NCBI RefSeq assembly: GCF_008041935.1
Contig: NZ_VKAC01000005.1
Coordinates: 186,001 to 250,000, forward strand
Source of the DNA: Quadrisphaera setariae
Lineage (GTDB): Bacteria; Actinomycetota; Actinomycetes; Actinomycetales; Quadrisphaeraceae
Length of the DNA: 64,000 nucleotides
Direction of reading: 5' to 3'
Below the pieces are notes generated by a model. That model saw only the letters and a program-made list of their open reading frames with translations, was not told where the DNA came from and ran no database searches. The position numbers and the translations under genes were made by a program. Below are positions 18,258 through 26,969 of the stretch, piece by piece (within the stretch, counting starts at the first letter, position 1; each line of letters begins with the position of its first letter).

Positions 18258-19124
18258 ATGGCCGCACGGTCCAGGACGTCGAGCGCTCGGGTCGCGGAGG
18301 ACTCCGCGGTCCGGGAGGGCGCGGGTGGCGGCGCTGCCCCCGACCTGCGGGGGCGACCGCCGGCGTGGCGGAGGCCGGCACGGCTGGTGCGCCCGCTGGC
18401 GGTGGTCCTGGCCGTGCTCGTGGTCGTGGGGCCCCTGGTGCGCCTGGCGGTGGACGGCGTCGCCGGCCGCCCCGACCTGCCGCAGGCGTGGCTGACCGAG
18501 GCCGCCCGGCTGGTCGACCTCGACGAGGAGGGCAACCTCCCCACGTACTTCTCGGCGGCGCTGCTGGCCGCCACGGCGGCTGGGCTGGCGGTGGCGGCCG
18601 CGCTGGTGCGGGCCCGCGGCCTGCGGGCCTGGCCGCTGGCGGTCCCCGCGGCCGTCGCGGCGCTGCTCTCGGTGGACGAGCTGGCCTCGCTGCACGAGCA
18701 GCTGGCGCTGCTCGCCGACCTCCTCGGCGTCGACGCCGGCCTGCGCTTCTCGTGGGTGGTGCCCGGCGTCGTCGTCGCCGCGGTGGTGGGGGCGGGGCTG
18801 CTGCTGGTGGCGCGCCGGATGGCGCCGCGGCTGCGCTGGCGCCTCGTGGTGGCCGGGGCGGTGTACCTGCTCGGCGCCCTGGTGGTGGAGACCGTCACGG
18901 GTGGGATGTTCCGCCCCGCGCCGCCCGGTGGCCTTGAGCCCGTGCAGAGCACCGCGTACGTGCTGCTCAACGCCGTCGAGGAGGGGCTGGAGATGGTCGG
19001 GGCGCTGCTCGCCCTGCGGGCCGTGCTGCTGGCGCTGCGCGTGACCGCCGCGCCGCACGGCCTCGTGGTCGACCTGGACCCGGACCGTCCCGTCCTGGCC
19101 GCGCAGGCCCGCGTGGCGGCCTAG
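18258..19124 (+). CDS. Polytopic membrane protein, first of a tandem duplicated pair
   Basis: A 288-residue protein with about six to seven hydrophobic helices after an Arg/Ala-rich N-terminal tail. It clearly shares architecture with the next gene (19342): NLPTYFSAALLA, LLSVDELASLHEQLALLADLLG, a YLLGALVVETVT helix and LLNAVEEGLEMVGALLALRAV. The invariant acidic and His residues (DE, then LHE, then an in-helix Glu, then EEG.EM) fall in or at the edge of membrane helices, so a metal site or proton path is possible. I do not recognise the family. ATG chosen; GTG 18318 is less likely. Confidence 0.75.
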   Translation: MAARSRTSSARVAEDSAVREGAGGGAAPDLRGRPPAWRRPARLVRPLAVVLAVLVVVGPLVRLAVDGVAGRPDLPQAWLTEAARLVDLDEEGNLPTYFSAALLAATAAGLAVAAALVRARGLRAWPLAVPAAVAALLSVDELASLHEQLALLADLLGVDAGLRFSWVVPGVVVAAVVGAGLLLVARRMAPRLRWRLVVAGAVYLLGALVVETVTGGMFRPAPPGGLEPVQSTAYVLLNAVEEGLEMVGALLALRAVLLALRVTAAPHGLVVDLDPDRPVLAAQARVAA

Positions 19125-19341
19125 ACCGCTGCACCGCGCGCTGGGCCGCACGGGGGATCCCGCCGCTCCGGTGGGCCTGCTCCTCGCCGGGTGGACTGGG
19201 CGGTTCCGTTGCCGAGGGGCATGATCCTGCGATCACCCCCGCCGGTCCCACCTGGCGCGGGTGCTGCGGTCCGGCGGTGCAGCCGTGACGCGGGGGGATC
19301 TGGAGCGCGGGCACGCACCCGCGTCGGAAGGGTGGTGGGCC

Positions 19342-20316
19342 GTGGTCCTCACGAGGAGCGCGCAGCGTGGTCGGGCGGAACCGGGAGCGGGGCGGCGGCG
19401 CGGCCGGGTCTGGTCCGAGGGGGACCTGCTCCGCCTCACGCCGCTGGTGAAGGTGCTGGCGGTGGTCGCGCTCGTGCTGGTGGTCGTCGGGCCGACGGTC
19501 CGGATCGCCGTGGAGGCGGTCCAGTCGGACGCGGCGCTGCCGCTGGCCTGGCTCGACGAGGCCAAGCGGCAGACCGACCTCGACGGCGAGGCCAACCTGC
19601 CCGCCACCTTCAGCGCCGCGCTGCTGGCCCTCGTCGGCCTCGGGTTCCTCTTCCTGGCCGGTGAGCGACGCTCGCGCGGCGAGCGCGCCTGGCCGGTGGT
19701 GCTGCTGGCCGCGGTGGCCGGCTACCTCGGGCTGGACGAGGCGTGCGAGCTGCACGAGTCGCTCGCGCTCATCGCCGACCGGCTGCACGCGACCCTCGGC
19801 CTGCACAACTTCGCGTGGCTCGTGCCGGGGGTGCTGCTGGCGCTCGCCGGCGGCGTGCTGGCGCTGCGCCTGGCGCGTGCGCTGCCGCCGCGCCTGCGCA
19901 CCCGGCTGGTCCTGGCCGGGGTCGTCTACCTCTTCGGCGCCATCGTCATGGAGTACGTGACGAGCCTCTTCCTCGTCGACCTGCCCGGCAGCGCCGAGCT
20001 GACCGCTCCGCAGCCCGTCTCGTACATCCTCCTCAACGCCGTCGAGGAGGGCTCGGAGATGGCCGGGGCGCTGCTCGCGCTCGCGGCCGTGCTGGCCGAG
20101 CTGCGCCTCCGGGTGGTGGCCGGGGGCGTGGCCCTCGTGGGGGCCGGTGCGGCCGACCGAGGTGTGGGCGAGGCCGCCGCTGTCCGCCAGACGGGGGGAG
20201 CTGAGCACGGGACGTCCCTCGGACGGCCCGCCTCGCCCAGCCACGACCCAGCAGGAGTGACTACCGTCAGCGACGAGCAGCAGGGAAGCCTGCGCGGGGG
20301 AGAAGGAGACCGATGA
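19342..20316 (+). CDS. Polytopic membrane protein, second of the tandem pair
   Basis: A 324-residue relative of the 18258 product. Matching blocks: NLPATFSAALLALVG, YLGLDEACELHESLALIADRLH, VVYLFGAIVMEYVT and LLNAVEEGSEMAGALLALAAV. An additional hydrophilic C-terminal tail of about 60 residues is absent from the first copy. The stop overlaps the ATG of the DegT aminotransferase, so at least this copy is coupled to sugar biosynthesis. GTG 19342 follows GGAAGGGTGG; an upstream GTG at 19286 is possible. Function unknown; a role in export or modification of the polymer is only a guess. Confidence 0.75.
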   Translation: MVLTRSAQRGRAEPGAGRRRGRVWSEGDLLRLTPLVKVLAVVALVLVVVGPTVRIAVEAVQSDAALPLAWLDEAKRQTDLDGEANLPATFSAALLALVGLGFLFLAGERRSRGERAWPVVLLAAVAGYLGLDEACELHESLALIADRLHATLGLHNFAWLVPGVLLALAGGVLALRLARALPPRLRTRLVLAGVVYLFGAIVMEYVTSLFLVDLPGSAELTAPQPVSYILLNAVEEGSEMAGALLALAAVLAELRLRVVAGGVALVGAGAADRGVGEAAAVRQTGGAEHGTSLGRPASPSHDPAGVTTVSDEQQGSLRGGEGDR

Positions 20317-21575
20317 GCACCGACACCAGCCTCGACAGCAGCCTGGACAAGACCCTGGGCGCAGACCAGGACGCTGCGTCGGGCCTGGGCGTGGCCACGC
20401 TCAACGACCTGCGCTACCCGGCGCTGGGCTCCGACGAGCCGGTGCCGGTCTACCGCCCCTACCTCGGGGCCGAGGTGCAGGAGGCCGCGCGTTCCGCCCT
20501 GGAGGTGGGCTGGCTCGGCATGGGCAAGCTCAGCCAGGACTTCGAGCTGGGCCTGGAGTCCTTCCTCCACCTCGGCGGGAGCGGCCGCCGCGCGGTCTCC
20601 ACGAACTCCTGCACCGAGGCGCTCCACCTGGCCGGGCAGCTCATCGGCCTGGGCCCCGGTGACGAGGTCATCGCACCGTCGTTCACGTACGTCGCCGGCC
20701 ACCAGGCCATGAGCCGCACCGGCGCGTCCGTCGTGTTCGCCGACGTCGAGGACCGCCGCCTCTGCCTCGACCCGCAGCGCGTCCGCGAGGCGATCACCGA
20801 GAACACGAAGGCGATCCTCGCGGTGGACTACCTCGGGCTGCCCTGCCAGCTGGACGAGCTCCTCGAGATCGCCGACGAGCACGGCCTGCGCGTCATCGAG
20901 GACGCCGCGCACGCCTTCGGCACCACCTCGGACGGGCGGCCCGTCGGCTCCTTCGGCGACATCACCTGCTTCAGCTTCGGCCCGGTGAAGACCATCACCA
21001 CCCTCGAGGGCGGCGCGATCATCACCCGGGACCCCGCCGACGTGCAGGCCCTGCACGAGCTGCGCCACCTGGGCATCGACGCCGACACCGACGCGCGCTA
21101 CAAGAACCAGCGCAACTGGGAGTTCGACGTGGTGCGTCAGGGCTTCCGCTGCCACCTCGGCTCGGTGCCCGCCTCCATCGGGCTGGCCCAGCTGGCGCTG
21201 GTGGACGAGTTCATCTCCAACCGCCGCAGCTACTGCCAGGCCTTCGACGCCGCGTTCGCCGACCTCGCCGAGGCCGGCCACCTGCAGCTGTTCGACACGG
21301 ACTGGGAGGGCGTCGCGCCCTACATCTACGTCATCCGGCTGCGCGACGGCTCACGCCGCCAGGACCTCATCGCCCACCTCAAGGCGCGCGGCATCGGCTC
21401 CGGCATCCACTTCCTCGGCGCTCACGAGTTCTCGTTCTACGCGGACTCCCGCCGCGGCCCGCTGCCGGTGACGGACCTGGCCACCAGCCAGGTGCTCACC
21501 CTGCCGCTGCACCCCTACATGGACCCCGCCACCATCGACCGCGTGGTCGACGGCGTGCGGTCGTTCTTCGCATGA
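20313..21575 (+). CDS. DegT/DnrJ/EryC1/StrS family PLP aminotransferase
   Basis: Transfers an amino group from glutamate to a keto-sugar nucleotide. The 420-residue protein starts with a 40-residue Asp/Ser-rich extension. Family blocks follow: VGWLGMGKLSQDFE, NSCTEALHLAGQLIGLGPGDEVIAPSFTYVA, VIEDAAHAFGT and the Schiff-base Lys in FSFGPVKTITTLEGGAI (about Lys226). GSGIHFLGAHE near the C-terminus matches the sugar-binding part. The ATG overlaps the previous stop and its own stop overlaps the next ATG, giving a coupled three-gene run from 19342 to 22525. Confidence 0.93.
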   Translation: MSTDTSLDSSLDKTLGADQDAASGLGVATLNDLRYPALGSDEPVPVYRPYLGAEVQEAARSALEVGWLGMGKLSQDFELGLESFLHLGGSGRRAVSTNSCTEALHLAGQLIGLGPGDEVIAPSFTYVAGHQAMSRTGASVVFADVEDRRLCLDPQRVREAITENTKAILAVDYLGLPCQLDELLEIADEHGLRVIEDAAHAFGTTSDGRPVGSFGDITCFSFGPVKTITTLEGGAIITRDPADVQALHELRHLGIDADTDARYKNQRNWEFDVVRQGFRCHLGSVPASIGLAQLALVDEFISNRRSYCQAFDAAFADLAEAGHLQLFDTDWEGVAPYIYVIRLRDGSRRQDLIAHLKARGIGSGIHFLGAHEFSFYADSRRGPLPVTDLATSQVLTLPLHPYMDPATIDRVVDGVRSFFA

Positions 21576-22525
21576 GCGTCCCGGAGGGCGGCTGGGAGCA
21601 CACCGCGACCCTCGCGCAGGTCCGCGGCGGCAGCACGGGCCGCCTGCGGGTCGTCTACCGCTCCTACGGCGGCGACAACCTCAAGAACCGCCCGGCGTAC
21701 TACTCCAAGACGACGTCGCTGCTGTCCTTCCTGCGCGCGCTCGACCAGGTCGAGGCCGACGTGGTGTTCATGAACAACGGCCCGATCCCCGAGGAGCGCC
21801 TGGCGCTCATGCGCGGCCGCGGCGAGATCGTGAGCATCGGCCCGACGAACATGCAGGGCTCGTGGATGACCATGCTCAAGCTGGCTGCTACCTGGGGTGA
21901 CGACCTCGTCTGGCTCGCCGAGGACGACTACCTCTACACCGAGGGGTCGCTCGCGGCGCTCGTGGAGGCCGCCTCGGCGCTGCCCGACGTCGACTACTTC
22001 GCCCTCTACGGCGTCACGGAGAACTCCTGGTACCTGCCGCCGGGGCTGGACCAGCCGCGCCCGCGCGGCTGGACCGACCGCGAGGAGTGGGTCGGTGGCC
22101 GTCGCTGGCAGCGCATCGACTCCACCGCCAGCACCTTCGCGGTGCGGGCGAACGCCCTCGCGCAGGACGTCGGCATCTTCCGGCTGGCGATGGTCCCGCA
22201 CCGGAGCATGTACCGCGACCACGACATGTTCCACAACGTCCAGGGCTACGAGACGCACCTGTGGAGCGACCTCGGCCGCACCCTGCTGCTGCGCGGGGAG
22301 GGCAGCCTCTTCCGCAAGCTCCGGCGCGTGTACCTGGCGCCGTTCCTCGCGGCGAGCAACCTGCGCTCCCACCGGCGCCCGGAGAACCGCCGCACGCTCA
22401 TGGCGGTGGACCTCAACCTCGTCGCGCACATGGAGGTGGAGCTGCTGCCGCCCAACCACGACTGGGCCGCCGAGGCGGCCTCCGTGCTGGAGTGGGCCGA
22501 GCAGCGCCACCTCGTCTCCACCTGA
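21572..22525 (+). CDS. Putative GT-A glycosyltransferase with EDDY motif (paralogue of 30749)
   Basis: A 317-residue cytoplasmic protein. After LRVVYRSYGGDNLKNRP, YYSKTTSLLSFLRA and ADVVFMNNGPIPEERL it has VWLAEDDYLYTEGSL (Glu-Asp-Asp near residues 117-119), which looks like a nucleotide-sugar/metal site. GIFRLAMVPHRSMYRDHDM and LNLVAHMEVELLPPNHDW follow. The gene at 30749 repeats every one of these blocks. Overlap with the aminotransferase suggests it transfers, or handles, the amino-sugar made there. I do not know a named family; the transferase call is inference. Confidence 0.7.
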   Translation: MSVPEGGWEHTATLAQVRGGSTGRLRVVYRSYGGDNLKNRPAYYSKTTSLLSFLRALDQVEADVVFMNNGPIPEERLALMRGRGEIVSIGPTNMQGSWMTMLKLAATWGDDLVWLAEDDYLYTEGSLAALVEAASALPDVDYFALYGVTENSWYLPPGLDQPRPRGWTDREEWVGGRRWQRIDSTASTFAVRANALAQDVGIFRLAMVPHRSMYRDHDMFHNVQGYETHLWSDLGRTLLLRGEGSLFRKLRRVYLAPFLAASNLRSHRRPENRRTLMAVDLNLVAHMEVELLPPNHDWAAEAASVLEWAEQRHLVST

Positions 22526-22557
22526 CGGCGCTCGTCCACCGACGCTGATGATGACGA

Positions 22558-22590
22558 CGCCCGGCCGCCCCCCCGAGGGGCGGCCGGGCG
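22558..22590. terminator. 14-bp perfect hairpin between convergent genes
   Basis: Arms 22558-22571 and 22577-22590 with a 5-base loop. It lies between the EDDY gene (+) and the GH26-like gene (-), so it probably serves both. Confidence 0.75.
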
Positions 22591-22632
22591 CTGTCGTCCG
22601 TGCTGGCGTCGGTGCTGTCGGGGTGGCCGGGC

Positions 22633-23790
22633 TCAGGCTCCGAAGCAGCGGCGGTACTCCGCCGAGGCCCGGGGCAGCTCTCCCGGCGGCAGGAGCGTGA
22701 AGGCGCCCCCGAAGCCGGAGCTCACGTTGAACTGGCACGCGTAGAGCACCTGACCCGCTCCCGCCCCCGCGTGGGTGGTCAGCCAGTCGTGCAGGGCGGT
22801 GACGAACTCGGGGGCGTCACCGCCGGAGCCGTCGGCGCACAGCGACCACTCCGGCACCGCCAGCGGGAGCCCCCAGGTGGCAGCCAGGGCCCGGAAGGCG
22901 TCGAGCCCGGCGGGACCTCCCCAGCGGTCGCGCGCGGGCAGCCACCCGGCGAAGTCCGCGGCGGTGGCGAGGTAGGGGTAGCGGTTGTAGTAGCCGACGC
23001 CGAGCACGTCGGCCTGCCCGGAACCCGGGTGGAGCACGGAGCTGTCGGCGTCCAGACCCACGGTGTTGTGGTTGAGGGAGAAGACGAGCCTGGCGGCCGG
23101 GAACAGCCGCTGCTGCAGCGCCCGGTAGCGCTGCCAGCCGCGCTGGAAGTCGCCGACCTGGTCGGGCGCGACGCTCCAGGGGTACCAGTTGCCGTTCATC
23201 TCGTGGGCGAAGCGGATGAAGGTGGTGCCGGTGGCACCGGCGCGCAGGCGGGCGAGCAGGGTCAGCGAGGTGGTCCACGCCTCGTCGCAGGCGCCGTCCG
23301 CGGCCTGTGCCCACGTGGTCCCCGCTCCGAAGGCGCCGAGCGAGACGTCCAGCGCCCGAGTCCACCCCGCCAGCTCGCCGCCGGCCTGCAGCACCGGCAG
23401 GTGGGTGCTGGCCCAGGTGCTGTCCGCCCACGTGGCCGTGAGGTCGAGCCGTCGGCCGAGCTGGCGCTCGTACTCGCCCGAGGCCACGCCGTCCCCGGCG
23501 GCGCCCAGCATGAACGGCAGGCCGCTCGCCGAGGTCTGGAGCAGCGACGCCGGGGTCGCAGTGACGGGTCGCGCGGCGCTCACCGCGGTGGTGCGTGCGC
23601 GGCGCGCTGCCTGCGTCGGCGCGGCAGCGGCCACCTGGGCGCCCACCAGCGCACCGCCCACCGCGGACGCCGCTCCCGCGAGCAGCGCGCGCCGCCCCGG
23701 CGCGCGGCCCGCTCCGGCGCCGGACCCGACGTCGGCCCCGTGGCTCGAGGCAGAGGCGGAGGCGGAAGTGGAGGCTGGGCGGGGTGTCAC
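22633..23790 (-). CDS. GH26-like secreted glycosidase, Tat-type signal (copy 1 of 3)
   Basis: A 385-residue secreted protein. The N-terminal region has PGRRALLAGAASAVGG, a twin-arginine-like signal, ending near AAAAP. The catalytic domain carries FIRFAHEMNGNWYPWS, with the GH26 acid/base Glu (about residue 197), then VLGVGYYNRYP, and the nucleophile candidate in LAVPEWSLC (about 313). GH26 enzymes are mostly beta-mannanases and related endo-glycanases. Two paralogues lie at 29493 and 36148. It may trim or release the island's polymer; the linkage specificity is unknown. The GTG start is uncertain because the ribosome-binding site is weak. Confidence 0.82.
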   Translation of the reverse strand: MTPRPASTSASASASSHGADVGSGAGAGRAPGRRALLAGAASAVGGALVGAQVAAAAPTQAARRARTTAVSAARPVTATPASLLQTSASGLPFMLGAAGDGVASGEYERQLGRRLDLTATWADSTWASTHLPVLQAGGELAGWTRALDVSLGAFGAGTTWAQAADGACDEAWTTSLTLLARLRAGATGTTFIRFAHEMNGNWYPWSVAPDQVGDFQRGWQRYRALQQRLFPAARLVFSLNHNTVGLDADSSVLHPGSGQADVLGVGYYNRYPYLATAADFAGWLPARDRWGGPAGLDAFRALAATWGLPLAVPEWSLCADGSGGDAPEFVTALHDWLTTHAGAGAGQVLYACQFNVSSGFGGAFTLLPPGELPRASAEYRRCFGA

Positions 23791-23846
23791 CCGTCGATCA
23801 TCCCCCAGGGGGGACAGAACGGGCAGACGGGGCGTGTCGGACGGCG

Positions 23847-25061
23847 TCACCCGCCGCCAGGACCGCGGGTCCCGGAGGTCCTCCCGGCGGTGGTGGCGCT
23901 GCTGAGGGCGCGCGCCCACCCCTCGGCCATGACCCCGACGTCGAACTGCTCCACGTGCCGCAGGCCCGCGGCGGCCTTCGCAGCCAGCGGTGCCGGGTCT
24001 CGCAGGTGCGCCTCGAGGGCGGCGGCGAGCGCGGGCACGTCCCCCACCGGCACCAGCTCCCCGGAGCGCCCGCCGTCGAGGACCTCGCGCACCCCGGCGC
24101 TGCTCTCGGAGGCCAGGCACGGCACGCCCAGCGCGACGGCCTCGATGAGCGCCAGCGGCAGCCCCTCGTGCCGGGACGGGAGGCAGAACAGGTCCGCGCG
24201 GGCCACCTCGGGCAGCGGGGAGTCCACGGCGCCTTCGAACGACACCGACTCCACCACCCCCAGCTGCTCGGCCAGCGCCAGCAGCGCCGCGCGCTCCGGA
24301 CCGTCGTTGAGCACGCGCAGCCGGTGCGGGACCCGGCGCACCACGTCAGCGTGGGCGCGCAGCAGCAGGTCGTAGCCCTTCTGCGGCGCCAGGCGCCCCG
24401 TGGCCACGACCACGGGCACCCGCCGGCCGGCCGCGTCGCCGTCGTCGTCCTGGTGGGGGGAGGGGAGCAGCGCGGGCGCCGCGGCGGCCGCGCGCACCGC
24501 CGCCAGGTCCACGCCGTTGCGGACGACGTGCAGCCGCTGCGGTGGCAGGCCGTTGGCCAGCACGGGAGCGACGACGCCCGCGTCGATGCACACCGCGGCG
24601 TCGGCGCGGCGGTGCACCAGCCGCAGCAGCGGGCGCGCCGGCGCGGGGACCCACTCGCTGAGGGCGTCCTCGAGGTCAGCGTGCACCGACACCACGAACG
24701 GCCGCCGCGCCAGGCGCGCCGCCAGCCAGGCCAGCACCACCCCGGGACCGATCTCGGAGGTGGCCAGCACCACCTCGTGCCGGCGGGCCAGGCGGACCAG
24801 CCGCACCAGCGACGGCACGGCGCTGGCCCGCATCCTCTGGCCGGCCCCGGCCAGGTGGAGCACGAGGACGTGGGGGCCGGGGGCGAGCAGGGAAGCGCCT
24901 TCGGGGGCCTGCAGGACCGCCAGCTGCGCGCAGCCGGGTCCCCAGCGCTCGAGCAGGGACAGCACGACGCGCGTGGCACCGGTGCGGAACAGCGCGTCGG
25001 CCACCATCAGCGTGCGAGGGGGACGGGGCGCCGCCCCGGCGGCGTCACTCACGGGGATCAT
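23847..25061 (-). CDS. GT4 family glycosyltransferase
   Basis: A 404-residue GT-B enzyme. The donor domain has VVVATGRLAPQKGYDLLLRAH, LRVLNDGPERAALL and SRHEGLPLALIEAVALGVPCLASESSAGVREVL (the EX7E region). The N-terminal acceptor domain has VLATSEIGPGVVLAWLAARLARRPFVV, strongly like the GT4 at 10946, so the two are paralogues. It ends 57 bases before the GH26-like gene in the same direction and may be co-transcribed with it. ATG 25061 chosen; GTG 25052 is also possible and neither has a good ribosome-binding site. Confidence 0.88.
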   Translation of the reverse strand: MIPVSDAAGAAPRPPRTLMVADALFRTGATRVVLSLLERWGPGCAQLAVLQAPEGASLLAPGPHVLVLHLAGAGQRMRASAVPSLVRLVRLARRHEVVLATSEIGPGVVLAWLAARLARRPFVVSVHADLEDALSEWVPAPARPLLRLVHRRADAAVCIDAGVVAPVLANGLPPQRLHVVRNGVDLAAVRAAAAAPALLPSPHQDDDGDAAGRRVPVVVATGRLAPQKGYDLLLRAHADVVRRVPHRLRVLNDGPERAALLALAEQLGVVESVSFEGAVDSPLPEVARADLFCLPSRHEGLPLALIEAVALGVPCLASESSAGVREVLDGGRSGELVPVGDVPALAAALEAHLRDPAPLAAKAAAGLRHVEQFDVGVMAEGWARALSSATTAGRTSGTRGPGGG

Positions 25062-25076
25062 CGTGGTGCACGCACA

Positions 25077-25112
25077 GGGCGCCGGACCGCACGGGGGTGC
25101 GGTCCGGCGCCC
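25077..25112 (-). terminator. 16-bp perfect hairpin
   Basis: Arms 25077-25092 and 25097-25112 with a 4-base GGGG loop. It follows the stop of the SAF-domain oxidoreductase (minus strand), ending the three-gene sugar operon before the GT4. Confidence 0.8.
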
Positions 25113-25128
25113 GGACGGGTGAGGACCT

Positions 25129-26421
25129 TCAGCCCAGCGGGGCGAGGCGGGCGTCCTGCGCGGCGCGCAGCTCGTCCACCAGGCGCCCCGAGGGCACCTC
25201 GACCATGTCGTAGGTGATGACGGCGTCCTTCGGGACGTCGACCTTCAGGGTGCAGCCGGGTGCCAGGCCCAGCGGCAGCAGCCGCTGCTCGCGGGCGGTG
25301 GCGGCGTCCTCGGCCTCCCCGTACACGTGGTACCCGCCCAGGCCGTCGATGGTGGTCCCCGCGGCGAGGTCGGTCTTGGCCGTGGTGAGCACCTCCACCT
25401 TCAGGTCGCCGGCGGCCACGAGGGCGGCGTCGTCGAAGTCGACGGCGCGGACCACCGTGGTGGGCACCTCGAAGTGGCACAGGTGGTACGGCGTGTAGAA
25501 GGAGTACAGCGGTCCCTCGCCCAGCTTGTAGAGGTTGAGGTAGTGCTGCTGCTTCGGGTCGTCGTGGGTGGCGAGCACGTAGACGCCGGGGCCGGGCTTC
25601 GAGCCGACGACGTAGTCGACGACGCCGCCCTTGGCCTTGAGCTCCTCGACGTCGTAGTGCGACGTCAGCTCGTCGACGTGGCCGCGGTGGTCCCAGCCGT
25701 TCATGCCGCGCTTCGGCACGGTCATGCCCCACGCGTTGGCGACGATGGCCTGCTCGAAGGAGATCTTCGTGCCGTCGGCGAAGCTCGTGACCATCCAGGG
25801 GTCCTGGCCCCACTTCTCGGCGAAGCCCTGCTGGGTGGTGGGCGTGCGGTACGGGTCCTGCAGGCCCTTGATGTTGCCCGCCACCAGCGGCGTCAGGCCG
25901 ATGCCGCGCACGAAGCGCAGCAGGTTGACCGTCACGCCGGGCTGGTCGCCGTCGGCGCCGGTGAACATCACGCCCGCGGCGGCGAAGCGACGGGCGATCT
26001 CCGGTCCGACGGTGGCGTCGAGCTCGGCGTTCATCGTCACGACGGGCGTGCCGGCCTCCAGCGCGGCCATCGTCACCCGGGCGCCGTGCTCGACAGCGCC
26101 GGTCACGTCGACCACGCAGTCCACGCCGTCGGCCGCGACCAGCTCGAGGGCGTCGGCGACGACGGCGGGGGTGCCCTCGCGGATGCTGCGCTCCAGCTCG
26201 GCCCGCGAGTCCACCACCTTCGCGGCGACCCCCGCCTCCTCGTAGGCGCGCAGTCCCTTGGCCTCGGTGCGGTTGGCGACCGCCACCAGCTCCATGCCCG
26301 GGGTGCTGTTGATGATCTGGTTGGCCAGACCCCGCCCCTGGAAGCCGGCGCCGACCATGCCGACCCGGATGGGCCGGCCCTCGCGCTGCCGCTTCGCCAG
26401 GGCGCTGTCAGTGATGATCAC
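25129..26421 (-). CDS. NAD(P)-dependent oxidoreductase with C-terminal SAF domain (homoserine-dehydrogenase-like)
   Basis: A 430-residue protein with a Rossmann start IRVGMVGAGFQGRGLANQII (about residues 17-36), VDCVVDVTGAVEHGA, and a mid-domain resembling homoserine dehydrogenase (MNAELDATVGPEIARRF, GADGDQPGVTVNLLRF). The C-terminal 80 residues look like an SAF domain as in sialic-acid synthases. Proteins of this kind sit in polysaccharide clusters with CDP-sugar genes; the exact reaction is not known to me. The GTG overlaps the stop of the RfbC-like gene, making this the last gene of a coupled operon 27991 to 25129. Confidence 0.8.
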   Translation of the reverse strand: MIITDSALAKRQREGRPIRVGMVGAGFQGRGLANQIINSTPGMELVAVANRTEAKGLRAYEEAGVAAKVVDSRAELERSIREGTPAVVADALELVAADGVDCVVDVTGAVEHGARVTMAALEAGTPVVTMNAELDATVGPEIARRFAAAGVMFTGADGDQPGVTVNLLRFVRGIGLTPLVAGNIKGLQDPYRTPTTQQGFAEKWGQDPWMVTSFADGTKISFEQAIVANAWGMTVPKRGMNGWDHRGHVDELTSHYDVEELKAKGGVVDYVVGSKPGPGVYVLATHDDPKQQHYLNLYKLGEGPLYSFYTPYHLCHFEVPTTVVRAVDFDDAALVAAGDLKVEVLTTAKTDLAAGTTIDGLGGYHVYGEAEDAATAREQRLLPLGLAPGCTLKVDVPKDAVITYDMVEVPSGRLVDELRAAQDARLAPLG

Positions 26422-26969
26422 GAAGGGGCCTTTCCGCCGTTCTCGGCCAGCAGGGGCCAGGAGGCGTCCTTGTCGGAGATGACGGCCACCGGCACCGGCC
26501 ACGACAGGCCGAGGTCGGGGTCGTCGTGGCGCAGGCCGCGCTCGACGCCCGGGGTGTAGGGCGCGGAGACGTTGTAGGTGGCCTCGGTCTCGTCCACGAG
26601 GGTGATGAACCCGTGGGCGAACATCGGCGGCACGTACAGCGCCACGTGGTTGTCAGCGGTCAGCTCCACCGAGACGTGCTGCAGGTACGTGGGGGAGTCC
26701 GGGCGGACGTCCACGATCTGGTCCAGCAGCGCCCCTCGGGTGCACCGGACGAGCTTGGCCTCGGGGGCCACGGGCAGCTGGTAGTGCATGCCGCGCAGCG
26801 TGCCGGCCCGCTCGTTGAAGGAGATGTTCGCCTGCACGAGCTCGGTGTCGAGCCCGGCCTCGGCGAAGGCCGCCTTGTCGAAGGAGCGGGCGAAGAACCC
26901 CCGCTCGTCGGTGTGCGGCTCGATGCGGATGATGGCGACGCCCTGGATGGGCGTCGTCTCTATCCTCAC
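26418..26969 (-). CDS. dTDP-4-dehydrorhamnose 3,5-epimerase-family cupin (RfbC-like)
   Basis: A 183-residue RmlC-type epimerase acting on a nucleotide keto-sugar. Blocks seen: ERGFFARSFDKAAF, QANISFNERAGTLRGMHYQ (with the conserved His of the active site), VRCTRGALLDQIVDVRPDSPTY and YVPPMFAHGFITL. The partner genes favour a CDP- or dTDP-sugar substrate; no RmlA, RmlB or RmlD is in the window, so the symbol rmlC is not assigned. The GTG overlaps the stop of the epimerase gene, and its stop overlaps the next GTG, so translation is coupled. Confidence 0.88.
   Translation of the reverse strand: MRIETTPIQGVAIIRIEPHTDERGFFARSFDKAAFAEAGLDTELVQANISFNERAGTLRGMHYQLPVAPEAKLVRCTRGALLDQIVDVRPDSPTYLQHVSVELTADNHVALYVPPMFAHGFITLVDETEATYNVSAPYTPGVERGLRHDDPDLGLSWPVPVAVISDKDASWPLLAENGGKAPS

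Noticed and set aside
18258-20316. Calling the tandem membrane pair CPBP proteases or ceramidase-like hydrolases
   Set aside because: Acidic and His motifs are suggestive, but order and spacing fit neither family well enough.
26418-26969. Naming the cupin rmlC
   Set aside because: The fold and active-site blocks fit, but the other dTDP-rhamnose genes are absent from the window.
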